5,929 nt of DNA from a bacterium (GTDB lineage: Bacteria > Krumholzibacteriota > Krumholzibacteriia > Krumholzibacteriales > Krumholzibacteriaceae): contig JAFNGP010000262.1 of NCBI GenBank assembly GCA_017885175.1, positions 851-6,779 on the forward strand, given 5' to 3'. This document shows, piece by piece, positions 5,710 to 5,929 of this stretch. Below the pieces are notes generated by a model. It did not search any database. It was given only the letters and a program-made list of their open reading frames with translations, and had not been told where the DNA came from. The number at the start of each line of letters is the position of its first letter. The stretch's first letter is position 1. The translations under genes were made by a program, and so were the position numbers.

Positions 5710-5929
5710 ATGATCCGAAGCAACCTGCAACTGTTTCGCCTGTGGGGGATCCCCGTCGAGGTCAACGTGAGTTGGCTCATCGTCCTCGCCCTCATGACCT
5801 GGTCGTTCGCGACGGGCTGGTACGCGGACGTTCTCCCGGACGGGAGCAAGCAGGAGCTGTGGATTCTCGGATTCCTGACGTCGATCCTGCTGTTCGTTTC
5901 GATACTTCTCCACGAGTTCAGCCACGCGG
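5710..5929 (+). CDS. M50 family (site-2 protease type) membrane metalloprotease, N-terminal part
   Basis: Only the first 73 residues are in the window; the gene runs off the right edge. It starts at the ATG at 5710; an in-frame stop at 5692-5694 excludes an earlier start. The N-terminus LFRLWGIPVEVNVSWLI (8-24) is typical of Rv2869/SpoIVFB-like M50 proteases, followed by a hydrophobic segment at about 19-36 and another at about 50-67. The second runs into the zinc-binding motif HEFSH (68-72), where His68 and His72 bind zinc and Glu69 is catalytic. Such proteins cut substrates within the membrane. No clear Shine-Dalgarno sequence precedes the start, so translation may depend on coupling to panD 23 bases upstream. 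A CBS-domain extension, common in relatives, cannot be checked here. Confidence 0.85.
   Translation, partial: MIRSNLQLFRLWGIPVEVNVSWLIVLALMTWSFATGWYADVLPDGSKQELWILGFLTSILLFVSILLHEFSHA

Overview
The window is dense, GC-rich bacterial DNA carrying six genes: five complete and one cut by the right edge. Short intergenic gaps, Shine-Dalgarno sites and E. coli-like promoter elements point to a bacterium. The sequence does not identify the phylum. No rRNA, tRNA, CRISPR array, insertion sequence or transposase is visible.

Left part (about 1-4143): a polysaccharide or nucleotide-sugar region. A short-chain dehydrogenase of the GDP-4-keto-6-deoxy-mannose reductase type lies on the minus strand (6-884). 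A 305-base divergent spacer separates it from a plus-strand pair: a NodB-type polysaccharide deacetylase (1190-2398) and, 23 bases later, a CapK/PaaK-type adenylate-forming enzyme (2422-4143). The adenylating enzyme carries a complete aspartate 1-decarboxylase (PanD) domain fused seamlessly to its C-terminus. That domain has lost the Gly-Ser self-cleavage pair (now Asp-Cys) and several active-site residues.

Middle part (4206-5153): a minus-strand SAM-dependent methyltransferase of clearly lower GC (about 43-45% in two sampled 60-base lines, against about 70% in a sampled line of the fusion gene). It converges on the fusion gene and probably arrived by horizontal transfer.

Right part (5315-5929): a free-standing panD with an intact Gly24-Ser25 cleavage site, behind an extended -10 promoter, followed 23 bases later by the start of an M50 (site-2 protease type) membrane metalloprotease that runs off the window.

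The most interesting feature is the pair of related PanD modules about 1.2 kb apart. They align almost without gaps (41 of 87 identical by hand count), and their losses are complementary. The fused copy keeps Lys9 and His11 but lacks the pyruvoyl precursor Ser25. The free copy keeps Gly24-Ser25 but has Met at positions 9 and 11. They may have diverged from a duplication and may form a mixed oligomer that ties the PanD fold to an acyl-adenylating enzyme in a polysaccharide locus. That is inference; the fusion and the substitutions are read directly from the sequence.
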